NCBI RefSeq assembly: GCF_000980885.2
Contig: NZ_LBDA02000039.1
Span: 62,001-126,000, forward strand
Length of the DNA stretch: 64,000 nt
Reading direction: 5' to 3'
Source: Streptomyces malaysiense
GTDB taxonomy: Bacteria > Actinomycetota > Actinomycetes > Streptomycetales > Streptomycetaceae
In this document: in pieces, positions 43,452 through 52,507 of the stretch
Layout of the letters: the number at the start of each line of letters is the position of its first letter
How positions within the stretch are numbered: the first letter of the stretch is position 1
Position numbers and translations under genes: made by a program
Notes under the pieces: generated by a model
Told to the model about the DNA's origin: nothing
The model's database searches: none
What the model saw: only the letters and a program-made list of their open reading frames with translations

Positions 43452-43465
43452 GGGACCACCGGCCC
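43452..43465. promoter_or_regulatory. DevR/DosR-box-like dyad upstream of ppsA
   Basis: GGGACCACCGGCCC fits GGGAC-N4-GnCCC, the core of the mycobacterial DosR box (GGGACTWWAGTCCC) with one arm mismatch. It lies about 145 bases before ppsA. The gene content downstream (PEP synthase, GAF kinase, Usp remnants, CBS proteins) resembles DevR/OsdR-controlled stress clusters. Short sites like this arise by chance in GC-rich DNA. Confidence 0.3.
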
Positions 43466-43608
43466 GCCCCGCCCTCCGACTCGATTGAGGTTGCCCGGCT
43501 CACGGTACTCGTCGCGGAGGCCGACGCCCCGACGCCCCGGCGCCCTGACGCGTCGGCAGCCGGGATCCGCCACGAACGACCGGTGCCCGACACGGGAAGG
43601 AGAGCGCG

Positions 43609-46029
43609 ATGACTGAGCAGGACCTGGCCAGGTGGCTGGAGGACTTCTCGATGGCGGACATCGCCGAGGTCGGCGGCAAGAACGCCTCACTCGGGGAGAT
43701 GCTCCGCGAACTGGCGCCGCGCGGCGTACGGATCCCGAGCGGCTTCGCGACCACCGCGTACGCGTACCGGTACTTCCTCACCGCCAATGACCTGGGCCCC
43801 CGCGTGTCGGAGCGGATCGAGGCGCTGCACCGCGGCGCTGACCTGGCAGAGGTCGGCGAAGCGATCCGGCGACTGTTCCTGGACGCCCGGTTCCCGCCCG
43901 ACCTGGCCGACGCCCTACGCCGCAGATACCGCGAGCTGGGCGACCGCCTGCGGCGGGCCGACCCGGACGTCGCGGTGCGCAGCAGCGCCACCGCCGAGGA
44001 CCTTCCCGAGGCCAGCTTCGCCGGGCAGCAGGAGAGCTTTCTCAACATCACGGGCGAGGAGGCACTGCTGGCGGCCTGCAAGCGCTGCTACACGTCCCTG
44101 TTCACCGACCGGGCCATCAGCTACCGGGAACACCACGGCTTCGACCATCTGAAGGTGGCCCTGTCGGTCGGCGTGCAGCAGATGGTCCGCTCCGACCGTG
44201 CCGGAGCGGGCGTGATGTTCACCCTCGACACCGACAGCGGGTTTCCCCGGGTGGTGCTCGTCAACGCGGCGTTCGGCTTGGGGGAGTCCGTGGTGGGCGG
44301 CCGGGTCGACCCGGACGAGTACCAGGTGTTCAAGCCGCTCCTCGCCGATGCCGGCGCCGATCCGGTGATCTCCAGGACGGTCGGCGGAAAGCACATCAAG
44401 GTCGTCTACGGCGACGGCCCGCGGCAGCCCACGGTCACCGTGGCGACCACCGAGGAGGAGCAGGCGGCGCCCGTGCTCGACGACGTGGAGATCCTGCGGC
44501 TGGCGAGATGGGGCGTGCTCATCGAGGATCACTACGGGCACCCGATGGATATCGAGTGGGCCAAGGACGGCGACACCGGTGAGCTGTGTATCGTGCAGGC
44601 CCGGCAAGAGACCGTACAGGCCCGAAAGCAGGCTGCCACCCTGCGCTCCTTCCGGCTGAGGGAACACGGCGCACGACTGACGACCGGCCTGGCGGTCGGC
44701 GACGCCATCGCCGCCGGAGCGGTGTGCAGGCTGCGGAGCGCCGCCGACATCGGACGGTTCCGGGACGGTGCCGTGCTCGTCACCGAGACGACCGACCCGG
44801 ACTGGGAACCGATCATGAAGCGAGCGGCGGCCATCGTCACCGACCACGGCGGACGCACCTCACATGCGGCCATCGTCAGCCGGGAACTCGGTGTGGCCGC
44901 CGTCGTCGGCACCACCGATGCCACCCGCGCGCTCGACGACGGCAGGGAGATCACCGTCTGCTGCGCGGAGGGTGAGGAAGGCGTGGTCTACGACGGGCTC
45001 CTCGACTACGACGAGCAGGACGTCGACCTGGCCGAGGTGCCTGCCACGACGACCAGGGTGATGCTCAACATCGCCAACCCCTCGGCCGCGTTCCGGTGGT
45101 GGCGGCTGCCCGCCGACGGCGTCGGGCTCGCCCGGACGGAGTTCGTCGTCAATGCGCATATCAAGATCCATCCCATGGCGCTGGTGCACTTCGACGAATT
45201 AACCGACGAGGCCGACCGTGGCCGGATCGCCGAGCTGACCCGTAGCTACTCCGACAAGACGGAGTACTTCGTCGAGCGGCTGGCCTTCGGCATAGCGCGC
45301 ATCGCCGCCGCCTGGTGGCCCAGGCCGGTGATCGTGCGGATGAGCGACTTCAAGACCAACGAGTACGCCAGACTCATCGGCGGCGGACAGTTCGAGCCCG
45401 CCGAGCACAACCCCATGCTGGGTTGGCGAGGTGCCAGTCGCTACTACAGCGAGGGCTACCGCGAGGGTTTCGGCCTGGAGTGCCGGGCACTGCGCCGGGT
45501 CCGCGACGGGATGGGGCTCACCAACACGGTCGTGATGATCCCCTTCTGCCGCACTCTCGGGGAGGCCGACCGGGTCCTGGAGGCCATGGCGGCCCACGGC
45601 CTGGTCCGCGGCCGCAACGATCTGGAGGTGTACGTGATGGCGGAGATCCCCTCGAACATCATCCTCGCCGCAGAGTTCGGCGACCGCTTCGACGGGTTCT
45701 CCGTCGGCAGCAATGACCTGACCCAGCTCACCCTCGGTGTCGACCGTGATTCCGAACAACTGCGCGCACTGTTCGATGAGCGTGACCCGGCCGTCACCAC
45801 CAGCATCCGGTCCTTGATCCGCGCCGCCCATCTCAGGGGCCGCAAGGTGGGCCTGTGCGGCCAGCGCCCCAGCGACGACCCCGGTTTCGCCCGCTTCCTG
45901 GTCGATGCCGGTATCGACTCGCTCTCGGTGACTCCCGACAGCTTTCTCCTGGTCAAAGACAACGTCGCCGCCGCTGAACGTGCCCAGCGACCGGCGGAAC
46001 CGCCCCCGGCCGACGCGTCGTCCTGCTGA
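43609..46029 (+). CDS. ppsA: Phosphoenolpyruvate synthase
   Basis: 806 residues, close to the family's usual ~800. The N-terminal ATP-grasp domain has VGGKNASLGEMLREL and VRSSATAEDLPEASFAGQQE. The phosphohistidine domain has GGRTSHAAIVSRELG, with His419 as the carrier. The C-terminal PEP-binding barrel has VGLARTEF, GSNDLTQLTLGVDRDS and VGLCGQRPSDDP, with catalytic Cys750. It converts pyruvate + ATP to phosphoenolpyruvate + AMP + phosphate. The domain order and C-terminal spacing fit PPS rather than pyruvate phosphate dikinase. It opens the stress-type cluster; a DevR-like site lies upstream. Confidence 0.93.
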   Translation: MTEQDLARWLEDFSMADIAEVGGKNASLGEMLRELAPRGVRIPSGFATTAYAYRYFLTANDLGPRVSERIEALHRGADLAEVGEAIRRLFLDARFPPDLADALRRRYRELGDRLRRADPDVAVRSSATAEDLPEASFAGQQESFLNITGEEALLAACKRCYTSLFTDRAISYREHHGFDHLKVALSVGVQQMVRSDRAGAGVMFTLDTDSGFPRVVLVNAAFGLGESVVGGRVDPDEYQVFKPLLADAGADPVISRTVGGKHIKVVYGDGPRQPTVTVATTEEEQAAPVLDDVEILRLARWGVLIEDHYGHPMDIEWAKDGDTGELCIVQARQETVQARKQAATLRSFRLREHGARLTTGLAVGDAIAAGAVCRLRSAADIGRFRDGAVLVTETTDPDWEPIMKRAAAIVTDHGGRTSHAAIVSRELGVAAVVGTTDATRALDDGREITVCCAEGEEGVVYDGLLDYDEQDVDLAEVPATTTRVMLNIANPSAAFRWWRLPADGVGLARTEFVVNAHIKIHPMALVHFDELTDEADRGRIAELTRSYSDKTEYFVERLAFGIARIAAAWWPRPVIVRMSDFKTNEYARLIGGGQFEPAEHNPMLGWRGASRYYSEGYREGFGLECRALRRVRDGMGLTNTVVMIPFCRTLGEADRVLEAMAAHGLVRGRNDLEVYVMAEIPSNIILAAEFGDRFDGFSVGSNDLTQLTLGVDRDSEQLRALFDERDPAVTTSIRSLIRAAHLRGRKVGLCGQRPSDDPGFARFLVDAGIDSLSVTPDSFLLVKDNVAAAERAQRPAEPPPADASSC

Positions 46030-46126
46030 TGGCCGTGCCCGTCTCCGCCGGCCGCCCCGCCGTCCGTCGCGGCGGGCCGGCGGCAGGGCCGGACCGTGGC
46101 CGCCCGCCCGATCTGGAGCATGTGTC

Positions 46127-46904
46127 ATGGCTGCTACTGAGAAGGAACCGGGCAGACCGGACCCGTCGGCACGGTCTCCCGCCGCGCCGGACCCGGCGCC
46201 TCGCTACTGTCCCGACCCCGCCTGCCTCCAGCTCGAACACGCGGTGGAGAACCTCCTGGCCACCAGGCACGAGGTACGACGCACCCAGGGCCGGACGCGC
46301 GCGTTGCTGCGCGCGGTCACGCTGGTCACCGACCAGAACGAGCCGGCCGAGGCGTTGCGGCAGCTGGTGACCTGCGCGCGTGATCTGACCGGGGCGGCCT
46401 GGCCGGCCGCGCCTACGCCACAGGACGCCCCAGATCACCGGCGACGCCCGCATGGATGTGTACACCGGGGCGCGCATCCGCCGACCGAGACGAGTCCGAG
46501 GCCGGCCATGGCCGTTCCGCTCGCCGATCGCGACGCACCCGTGGGCGCGCTGTCCGTCGCGCGGGCGCCGAGCCGCAGGCTCTTCGGCGGAACAGGGGTG
46601 GAACTCCTCGCCTCCTTCGCCGTCCAGGCGGCGCTCGCCCGGCGCATGACCGGTACACCGTGCGGACGACGAGCGGTTGAGCCTCCTCAAGGACCGTGAC
46701 CGCATCGGAGCCGACCTGCTCGATCGCACCGTCCGGGATCTCTACGCCATGGGCCTCGACCTGCACAGCGTCGCCGGGCGCCTCGACGTGGACCGCCGAC
46801 AGGCCGTACTCGAGGCGGTCGGCCGTATCGACAAAATCATCAAGGACGTCATCGGTACCGTCCTCGACCTCCGGACCCGCCCACGAGGGTCGGACCGACG
46901 CTAG
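46127..46904 (+). pseudogene. Broken GAF sensor / histidine-kinase-like gene
   Basis: ATG 46127 opens a ~190-residue frame with RTRALLRAVTLVTDQNEPAE, then AMAVPLADRDAPVGALSVAR and GGTGVELLASFAVQAALAR: a GAF domain of the DevS type, but its centre is frame-jumbled near 46410-46500 (QITGDARMDVYTGAR lies in another frame). Near 46655 the frame shifts again: ADDERLSLLKDRDRIGADLL and DRTVRDLYAMGLDL continue the kinase dimerisation helix to TAG 46902-46904. The phospho-accepting His of DLHD is Leu here (DLLD), and no ATPase domain follows. It is therefore a relic, or at most a signal-binding fragment. Confidence 0.6.
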
Positions 46905-47043
46905 TCGGTCTCGCTCCTCTCCCATCGGCAGACCGGCAATCCGGAGAGATGCCGTTCCTGCCCCCGGCCGAACCGGCTCCCGCCGGGGCCATTCGACCCC
47001 TGTCGCCCGGGGAGGACCCGGTGGAAGCTGGTGAGCGGGGTAC

Positions 47044-49071
47044 ATGCCGACAGAAGGGCGTGTGGTGATCACACGAGTGCGGATGCCGCACCGGCATCTG
47101 ACGCCCCCCGCGAAGCCGGGGTCGCCGCGCGAACCGTCTCCACCTCCGTCCCGGCAACCGCAGCCGCTCGGCGGACGGTGGATCTTCTGGTGGATCCTGA
47201 TGACTTTCGTCGTCGTCCTGCTGCTCGCCCGCGCCCGCTCCGGGCCACACGCGACATCGCTCTCCTACAGCGACTTCGTCGGCAAAGTGGGCGCCAGCCA
47301 GGTGCGGACGGTCGACATCAACGACAGAGGCGCGATCAGCGGCACTCTGGCGGACGGCACGAAGTTCACCACTCAGGTCCCCACCGCACTGGGCACCGGC
47401 GCCCAGCTCCAGCAGCAGCTGACGTCACACCATGTGCAGATCAAGGCCAGCCAGAGCAGCGGCGGCGGTTCGGCGTGGTTGTCCGTGCTCTTCTCGTTCC
47501 TGCCGTTCCTGTTGCTGATCGGCTTCCTCGTGTGGATGGGGCGACGGGCCGCGGGGTCGGTGACCGGCGGACTGAGCGCCATCGGACGCTCGCGTGCGAA
47601 GATCATCGAGGCGGAGCGGCCCACCACCGGGTTCGGCGACATCGCCGGCTATGACGGGGTCAAGCAGGAGATCAGCGAGGTCGTCGACTTCCTGCGCAAC
47701 CCTGGCCGGTACACCGCCGCAGGTGCCAAGGGGCCCCGTGGCGTGATCATGGTGGGGCCGCCCGGTACCGGTAAGACGCTTTTCGCGCGGGCGGTCGCGG
47801 GCGAGGCGGACGTGCCGTTCCTGTCGGTGACCGGCTCGGCGTTCGTGGAGATGTTCGTCGGGGTCGGTGCCTCCCGGGTGCGCGACCTGTTCGAGCAGGC
47901 CCGCAAACGCGCCCCGTCGATCATCTTCATCGACGAGATCGACGCGCTCGGGTCACGGCGCGCCGGCGGGGCCCGGCTGGGCGGCAACGACGAACGCGAG
48001 CAGACCCTGAACCAGCTGCTGTCCGAGATGGACGGCTTCGACCAGTCCAGCGGCATCGTCGTCCTGGCCGCCACCAACCGCCCCGACGCCCTCGACCCGG
48101 CCCTGCTGCGCCCCGGACGTTTCGACCGGCAGGTCACCGTGCCGCTGCCCAACCAGGCCGAGCGGGCCGCGATCCTCGCCGTCCACGCCCGTGACAAGAC
48201 CCTGGCTCCGGATGTCGACATGGATGCCGTGGCGCGCGCCACGCCCGGCTTCTCCGGCGCGGACCTCGCCAACCTGGTCAACGAGGGTGCCATCAACGCC
48301 GTACGCGGCGACCGCACCCGGATCGAGCCGCACGACCTCGACGCCGCCCGCGATCGTGTGCTCCTGGGGCGCCGGGAGTCCTCCAACGCGTTGCTGCCCG
48401 AGGAGCGCCGCTCGGTCGCCGTCCACGAATCCGGGCACGCCCTGGTCGCGGCGCTGTGCAAGCACGCCGATCCGGTGGCGAAGGTCACCATCCTGCCCGC
48501 CGGCGTCACCCTCGGCGTCACCGAGCAACTTCCCGAAGCGGAACGCCACCTGTACAGCGAGAGCTACCTCACCGACCTGCTGGCCGTACGCCTGGGCGGG
48601 CGCGCGGCCGAACTCGTGGTCTTGGGCGAGGGATCGACGGGAGCCGCCAACGACCTGGCCGGAGCCACCCAGATCGCCACCCGCATGGTCCGCGAGTTCG
48701 GCCTCTCCCGCGAACTCGGCCCGATCGGCTACGCATCCTCCCATCCGCGTCTCCTCGGCGAGACCACCGAGGAGCCCGGCCCGCCGCCGTACTCGGAGCA
48801 GACCCAGCGCATGGTGGACGAGGAAGTCGCCCAACTGCTGCGCCAGGCCGAGCAACGGGCGATCACGCTGCTGCGCGACCACCGGCCGGCCCTGGAACAC
48901 CTGGCCGGACAACTGGTCGCCCACGAGACCGTCGACGGCTCCGTCGTCCTCGACGCCCTGCGCCAGGTCCGGGGCCGCGCGGACGGAGACGGAAGAGACG
49001 ATGCCCCTGACGCCGACGCATCGCCGTCCCCCGGGCATCCACCACCGAGTTCGCACACTCCACCCCGATGA
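47044..49071 (+). CDS. ftsH: ATP-dependent zinc metalloprotease FtsH
   Basis: 675 residues from ATG 47044. Two membrane helices (about 47-65 and 140-160, the latter ILFSFLPFLLL-like) enclose an external domain (LSYSDFVGKVGASQVRTVDI). The AAA domain has Walker A GPPGTGKT near 239, IIFIDEIDALGSRR, and the second region of homology NRPDALDPALLRPGRFDRQV. The zinc site is HESGH at 461-465, with a later Asp/Glu ligand in STGAANDLAGAT. It degrades membrane and regulatory proteins. Its place among stress genes suggests a second, specialised FtsH, as many Streptomyces carry more than one. GTG at 47062 is an alternative start. Confidence 0.95.
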   Translation: MPTEGRVVITRVRMPHRHLTPPAKPGSPREPSPPPSRQPQPLGGRWIFWWILMTFVVVLLLARARSGPHATSLSYSDFVGKVGASQVRTVDINDRGAISGTLADGTKFTTQVPTALGTGAQLQQQLTSHHVQIKASQSSGGGSAWLSVLFSFLPFLLLIGFLVWMGRRAAGSVTGGLSAIGRSRAKIIEAERPTTGFGDIAGYDGVKQEISEVVDFLRNPGRYTAAGAKGPRGVIMVGPPGTGKTLFARAVAGEADVPFLSVTGSAFVEMFVGVGASRVRDLFEQARKRAPSIIFIDEIDALGSRRAGGARLGGNDEREQTLNQLLSEMDGFDQSSGIVVLAATNRPDALDPALLRPGRFDRQVTVPLPNQAERAAILAVHARDKTLAPDVDMDAVARATPGFSGADLANLVNEGAINAVRGDRTRIEPHDLDAARDRVLLGRRESSNALLPEERRSVAVHESGHALVAALCKHADPVAKVTILPAGVTLGVTEQLPEAERHLYSESYLTDLLAVRLGGRAAELVVLGEGSTGAANDLAGATQIATRMVREFGLSRELGPIGYASSHPRLLGETTEEPGPPPYSEQTQRMVDEEVAQLLRQAEQRAITLLRDHRPALEHLAGQLVAHETVDGSVVLDALRQVRGRADGDGRDDAPDADASPSPGHPPPSSHTPPR

Positions 49072-49127
49072 CCGCAGACGGTGTGCCGGCCTGGGAACGG
49101 GTGTCCCGGTCCACGCAGTCCAGGGGC

Positions 49128-49206
49128 CGCTGTCCCGGAGCCGGTGGCCGGCCGGGCTGTCGTCGCAGTGGACGGCTCCCCAGCCGACCGGGCGCCCATG
49201 GGCCGC
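49128..49206 (+). pseudogene. N-terminal remnant of a universal stress protein
   Basis: Just after ftsH, the plus strand encodes EPVAGRAVVAVDGSPADRAP, the start signature of universal stress proteins (VVVAVDGSPAS). It is cut off by the convergent flippase-like gene. No start or remaining domain is present. The piece is short, so similarity by chance cannot be excluded. Confidence 0.3.
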
Positions 49207-50289
49207 TCAGTGCCGGATCCGGCAGTGGGGCGGGGGCTTTCCCTCCCCTGCCGAGCGGGTCCGGCCGAGGCTCAGGCCGATCCAGCAGGCCCATCCGATC
49301 GGCTGCAGCGCCCAGTAGCTGACGATGCGGTAGAGGAACGCCGCTGCGATCGCCTGACCGGGTGCCAGACCGTGCAGGGCGAGCAGCACCGAGAGGGTCG
49401 CTTCGGCGATGCCCAGACTCCCGGGCGTCAGGCGCAGGCTGCCCGCCAGCTGCGTGAGTGCGTAGCAGAAGAGGAGACCGCGCCACGGCACCCCGATGCC
49501 CAGAGCCCACATCCCGGCTGCCAGGCACGCCGCATCGAACGTCCAGTTCAGAAGGGCGAACAGGATCGGCCAGAGCCACGGAAGCAGTCCCGGTCGCACA
49601 CGGCGAGCCTGGCCGACCAGACCGTTCAGATCCGATTCCAGCCGCCGGACTCGCCCGTACCGCGTGCCCGCGTACGTCCAGACACGGCACAGGACATGCC
49701 GGAAAACCGCCCAGCGGGAGAGGCCCAGAAGCACCAGCCCGACGGCGGAAGCCAGCAGGAGCACCTCGACCACCGGCCGTACGAAGGTGCCAGGGCCGCT
49801 CGGCCCCATGACGACCAGGCCGAGGACGAGCAGTAGAAACAGGCTCAGGGCCGAGGCCATGCCGGCGGCGACCAGGACAGCGAGAGCCAGCGGCTGGCCC
49901 GCGCCGCGACGGGACATGTACTGCGACAGCCACGCCGCCGAGAACGCCGCGCCGCCCGGCAGCGTGCCCGCCAACGCGTTCGCGGCCACCGTGGCGCAGG
50001 TCATCCCGCGCAGGCTCCACCGCACCCCACCCGCCCGCAGCAGCCAGCGCGGCCCGGCGGCGAAACACACGACCGACGCCGCTTCGAGTGCCACCGCGGC
50101 CGCGACACCCGGCAACCGGACACGGGCGATCAGGTGATACGCCTCCGCGAGCTCGTGCCGCCGGGAGAGCGCGACCACGGCCGCGGCCGCGAGGACCAGC
50201 CCCGAGGCCAGCCACCAGAGCCGGCCCGGCCGGAAACGGAACGCCGGTGAAGGGCCGCCGACCCGGACCCCCGATCCTGGCTCTGGCAT
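49207..50289 (-). CDS. Flippase-like integral membrane protein (YbhN/LPG synthase TM family)
   Basis: 360 residues with about eight hydrophobic helices (WWLASGLVLAAAAVVALSRR first). The family blocks are ANALAGTLPGGAAFSAAWLS and LTQLAGSLRLTPGSLGIAEA, where the (L/I)xPGG(L/I)G-type turns are typical of the YbhN/UPF0104 branch. Relatives carry glycolipids or make up the membrane part of lysyl-phosphatidylglycerol synthases. No C-terminal acyltransferase domain is present. It is convergent with ftsH and divergent from the Usp remnant. Confidence 0.85.
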   Translation of the reverse strand: MPEPGSGVRVGGPSPAFRFRPGRLWWLASGLVLAAAAVVALSRRHELAEAYHLIARVRLPGVAAAVALEAASVVCFAAGPRWLLRAGGVRWSLRGMTCATVAANALAGTLPGGAAFSAAWLSQYMSRRGAGQPLALAVLVAAGMASALSLFLLLVLGLVVMGPSGPGTFVRPVVEVLLLASAVGLVLLGLSRWAVFRHVLCRVWTYAGTRYGRVRRLESDLNGLVGQARRVRPGLLPWLWPILFALLNWTFDAACLAAGMWALGIGVPWRGLLFCYALTQLAGSLRLTPGSLGIAEATLSVLLALHGLAPGQAIAAAFLYRIVSYWALQPIGWACWIGLSLGRTRSAGEGKPPPHCRIRH

Positions 50290-50719
50290 CCGCCGTCACC
50301 TTCGAGCGCGACGGGGGAGGAGCGCGGTCCCGGTCCCGGTACGGCTCGCCCAGGGCCGTCGGCACGGGGGCTTCCTTCTCACGCGCGCTCCCCTTTCCCT
50401 GCGGTCGCCTCGGTGACGACCGAGTGAGCGGACGCACACCGGCTCCGCGAGCATTCACTTCGAGCGTATGAAGCGGCCCCCTCACCGCGCTCCGTGGAAC
50501 GGGGGACCCCGTTTGGAGCGCGGCGGCCGGTATTCCCGGTGATCCCCGCCCTCGCGCGCCGACCGGTTCGTTCGTCCGCATGCGCTGGGAAGAGGACCGG
50601 GGGATCCTCGGAAGACAGAGAACGAATCGCGCCTGGTGTACGGGCGACATCCGGGACCCGTCCACACATCCGGGCTCCTCCCCGCCCTTCCAGCTTCTTA
50701 CGATACGGAGGCCGCCGCC
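50290..50719. other. Intergenic region with a long hairpin
   Basis: 430 bases between the divergent flippase-like gene and the Usp remnant. It holds a two-part hairpin at 50486-50522. CGGAGG precedes the Usp GTG 50720. No intact gene. Confidence 0.45.
50486..50522. promoter_or_regulatory. Two-part inverted repeat
   Basis: CGCGCTCC (50486-50493) pairs with GGAGCGCG (50515-50522), and inside it AACGGGG (50498-50504) pairs with CCCCGTT (50507-50513) around a two-base centre. It lies between divergent genes, so it may be an operator dyad or a stable RNA stem. Confidence 0.35.
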
Positions 50720-50946
50720 GTGCAGTCAGCCGTCACCGTGGGCCTCGACGGCCCGCCCGAGCGCGTGGTCGCCGCACGTCGCGCCCCGGACGAGCCGAAA
50801 GGCGCAGCCCCGCCCCGCGGCTGCCGCACGCGGGGCCGGAGCGGACCGTGGCGCGGGTGCGCGCCGAGCCCGTGGAGCAGGAGAGTCCCCAGGCGGCCGC
50901 GAACCGTGTCGGGCGCCACCCGGTCGCCGTCGTCCCCGATGACTGA
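50720..50946 (+). pseudogene. Universal stress protein remnant
   Basis: GTG 50720 with CGGAGG upstream begins SAVTVGLDGPPERVVAARRA, the N-terminus of a universal stress protein. The frame soon loses similarity, and another frame ends with VGRHPVAVVPDD before TGA 50944-50946, the usual end of the family (CPVAVVPxD). The total length (~225 bases) is far below the normal ~420, so an internal deletion and frameshift removed the ATP-binding GxxGxG region. It directly precedes the kinase-fusion gene, overlapping its start. Confidence 0.5.
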
Positions 50947-52507
50947 GCCCGGCCCCGGCGTGCCTCGGGCCGACACGTCCGCGGTTCGGCCGGGAGCCCG
51001 GCACGACGGCGCCCCGCCGGCACGCGCGGCCGTGTGCGAGACCCACACCGCGACGCTGTTCTTCGTCGGCGACCGGGCCTACAAGACGAAGAAGCCGGTC
51101 GATCTCGGATTCCTGGACTACACCACGGTCGCGGCGCGCCGGGCCGCGTGCGAGCGGGAGACAACCCTCAACCGCCGCTTCGCCCCCGATGTCTACGTGG
51201 GACTGGGCGAATTCCGCGGCCCCGAGGCGCAAGCGCCCGAACCACTCGTGGTGATGCGCCGCATGCCGGAGGACCGCCGCCTCTCCCGCCTCGTCCGGGC
51301 GGGAACCGCCGTGGACGACGTCCTGCGAACCGTCGCCCGGAACCTGGCCGCATGGCACGCGGCGGCACCCCGCGGCCGTGACGTGGACGAACAGGGCACG
51401 CGAGACGCCCTGTCGGCACGGTGGGAGGCGAGCTTCGCACAGGTTCACGCGCTGGCCGCGGAGGGGGGCGTGGCCGACGACCTGACGCAGATCGAGCGGC
51501 TGGTGCGCCGCTATCTCGCCGGTCGCCAGCGGCTGTTCGAGGCCCGCATCGAACAGGGTCGGGTGGTCGACGGCCACGGCGACCTCCTCGCCGAGGACGT
51601 CTTCTGCCTCGACGACGGCCCCCGCGTCCTCGACTGTCTGGAGTTCGACGACCGTCTCCGCTATGTCGACGGCCTGGACGACGCCGCCTTCCTCGCCATG
51701 GACCTCGAACGGCTCGGTGCCCCGGAGGCCGCGGCGTATTTCCTCGCCCGGTACAGCGAGTACTCGGGGGACTCCGCGCCTCCTTCGCTATGGCATCACT
51801 ACGTCGCCTACCGCGCCTTCGTCCGCGCCAAGGTCTCGGTGATCCGGTCCCGCCAGGGTGCCCCGGAAGCCGCGGCGGCGTCGCGGCGGCTCGCTTCCCT
51901 GGCGCTGCGCCACCTGCGCACCTCAGCGGTCGGCCTCATCCTCGTCGGCGGACCGCCGGGCAGCGGGAAGTCGACGCTGTCCGGCGCCCTGGCCGACCGG
52001 CTGCGGGTCACCCTGCTCAGCAGCGACCGCGTCCGCAAGGAACTGGCGGGGATCCCGGCGGAGCAGTCCGCGGCGGCCGGATACGGCGAGGGGCTGTACA
52101 CGCCCGAGTGGACGGCAAGGACGTACGCCGCCCTGCTCGACCGGGCGGCCGTGCTGCTCGCCTCCGGCGAATCGGTCGTCCTCGACGCCACCTGGTCCGG
52201 TGCCGCACAGCGGGAAGGCGCCGCGCGTGTGGCCGAACGCGCCAGTGCGGATCTGGTCGCGCTGCACTGCCATGTGCCGGGCGATGTCTCGGCGGCCCGG
52301 CTGAGCACGCGCACCTCCGGCCCATCCGACGCCGGCCCCGAGATCGCCGCGGCCATGGCCGGCGGGGAAGCTCCGTGGCCCGAAGCCGTCCCAGTCGACA
52401 CCAGCGGCGCGCTGGAGTCCGCCGTCGCACAGGCGCTGACCGCTGTACGCCCGTGGGGCACCGGACAGGCCCCGGTCTTCCACCGCCCCCGCACGGAACC
52501 GGACTGA
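50939..52507 (+). CDS. APH-like domain / P-loop kinase fusion protein
   Basis: 522 residues from ATG 50939. The N-terminal ~320 residues resemble an aminoglycoside-phosphotransferase-like fold: FFVGDRAYKTKKPVDLGFLD near the start, GRVVDGHGDLLAEDVFCLDD as the catalytic loop (HGDLxxxD) and RVLDCLEFDDRLRYVD as the metal-binding segment. The C-terminal ~190 residues form a small-molecule kinase P-loop domain (VGGPPGSGKSTLSGALADRL near 337; SSDRVRKELAG; VVLDATWSGAAQRE). This 'bifunctional APH/ATP-binding' type occurs near stress genes in actinobacteria; the substrate is unknown, and nothing shows drug resistance. Confidence 0.88.
   Translation: MTEPGPGVPRADTSAVRPGARHDGAPPARAAVCETHTATLFFVGDRAYKTKKPVDLGFLDYTTVAARRAACERETTLNRRFAPDVYVGLGEFRGPEAQAPEPLVVMRRMPEDRRLSRLVRAGTAVDDVLRTVARNLAAWHAAAPRGRDVDEQGTRDALSARWEASFAQVHALAAEGGVADDLTQIERLVRRYLAGRQRLFEARIEQGRVVDGHGDLLAEDVFCLDDGPRVLDCLEFDDRLRYVDGLDDAAFLAMDLERLGAPEAAAYFLARYSEYSGDSAPPSLWHHYVAYRAFVRAKVSVIRSRQGAPEAAAASRRLASLALRHLRTSAVGLILVGGPPGSGKSTLSGALADRLRVTLLSSDRVRKELAGIPAEQSAAAGYGEGLYTPEWTARTYAALLDRAAVLLASGESVVLDATWSGAAQREGAARVAERASADLVALHCHVPGDVSAARLSTRTSGPSDAGPEIAAAMAGGEAPWPEAVPVDTSGALESAVAQALTAVRPWGTGQAPVFHRPRTEPD

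Larger units (their letters stand above)
43231..43608. other. Intergenic region before ppsA
   Basis: About 380 bases without a supported gene. It holds a 20-bp tandem repeat (43305-43344) and a DevR-like dyad (43452-43465). GGAAGGAGAG lies just before ppsA ATG 43609. Confidence 0.5.
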
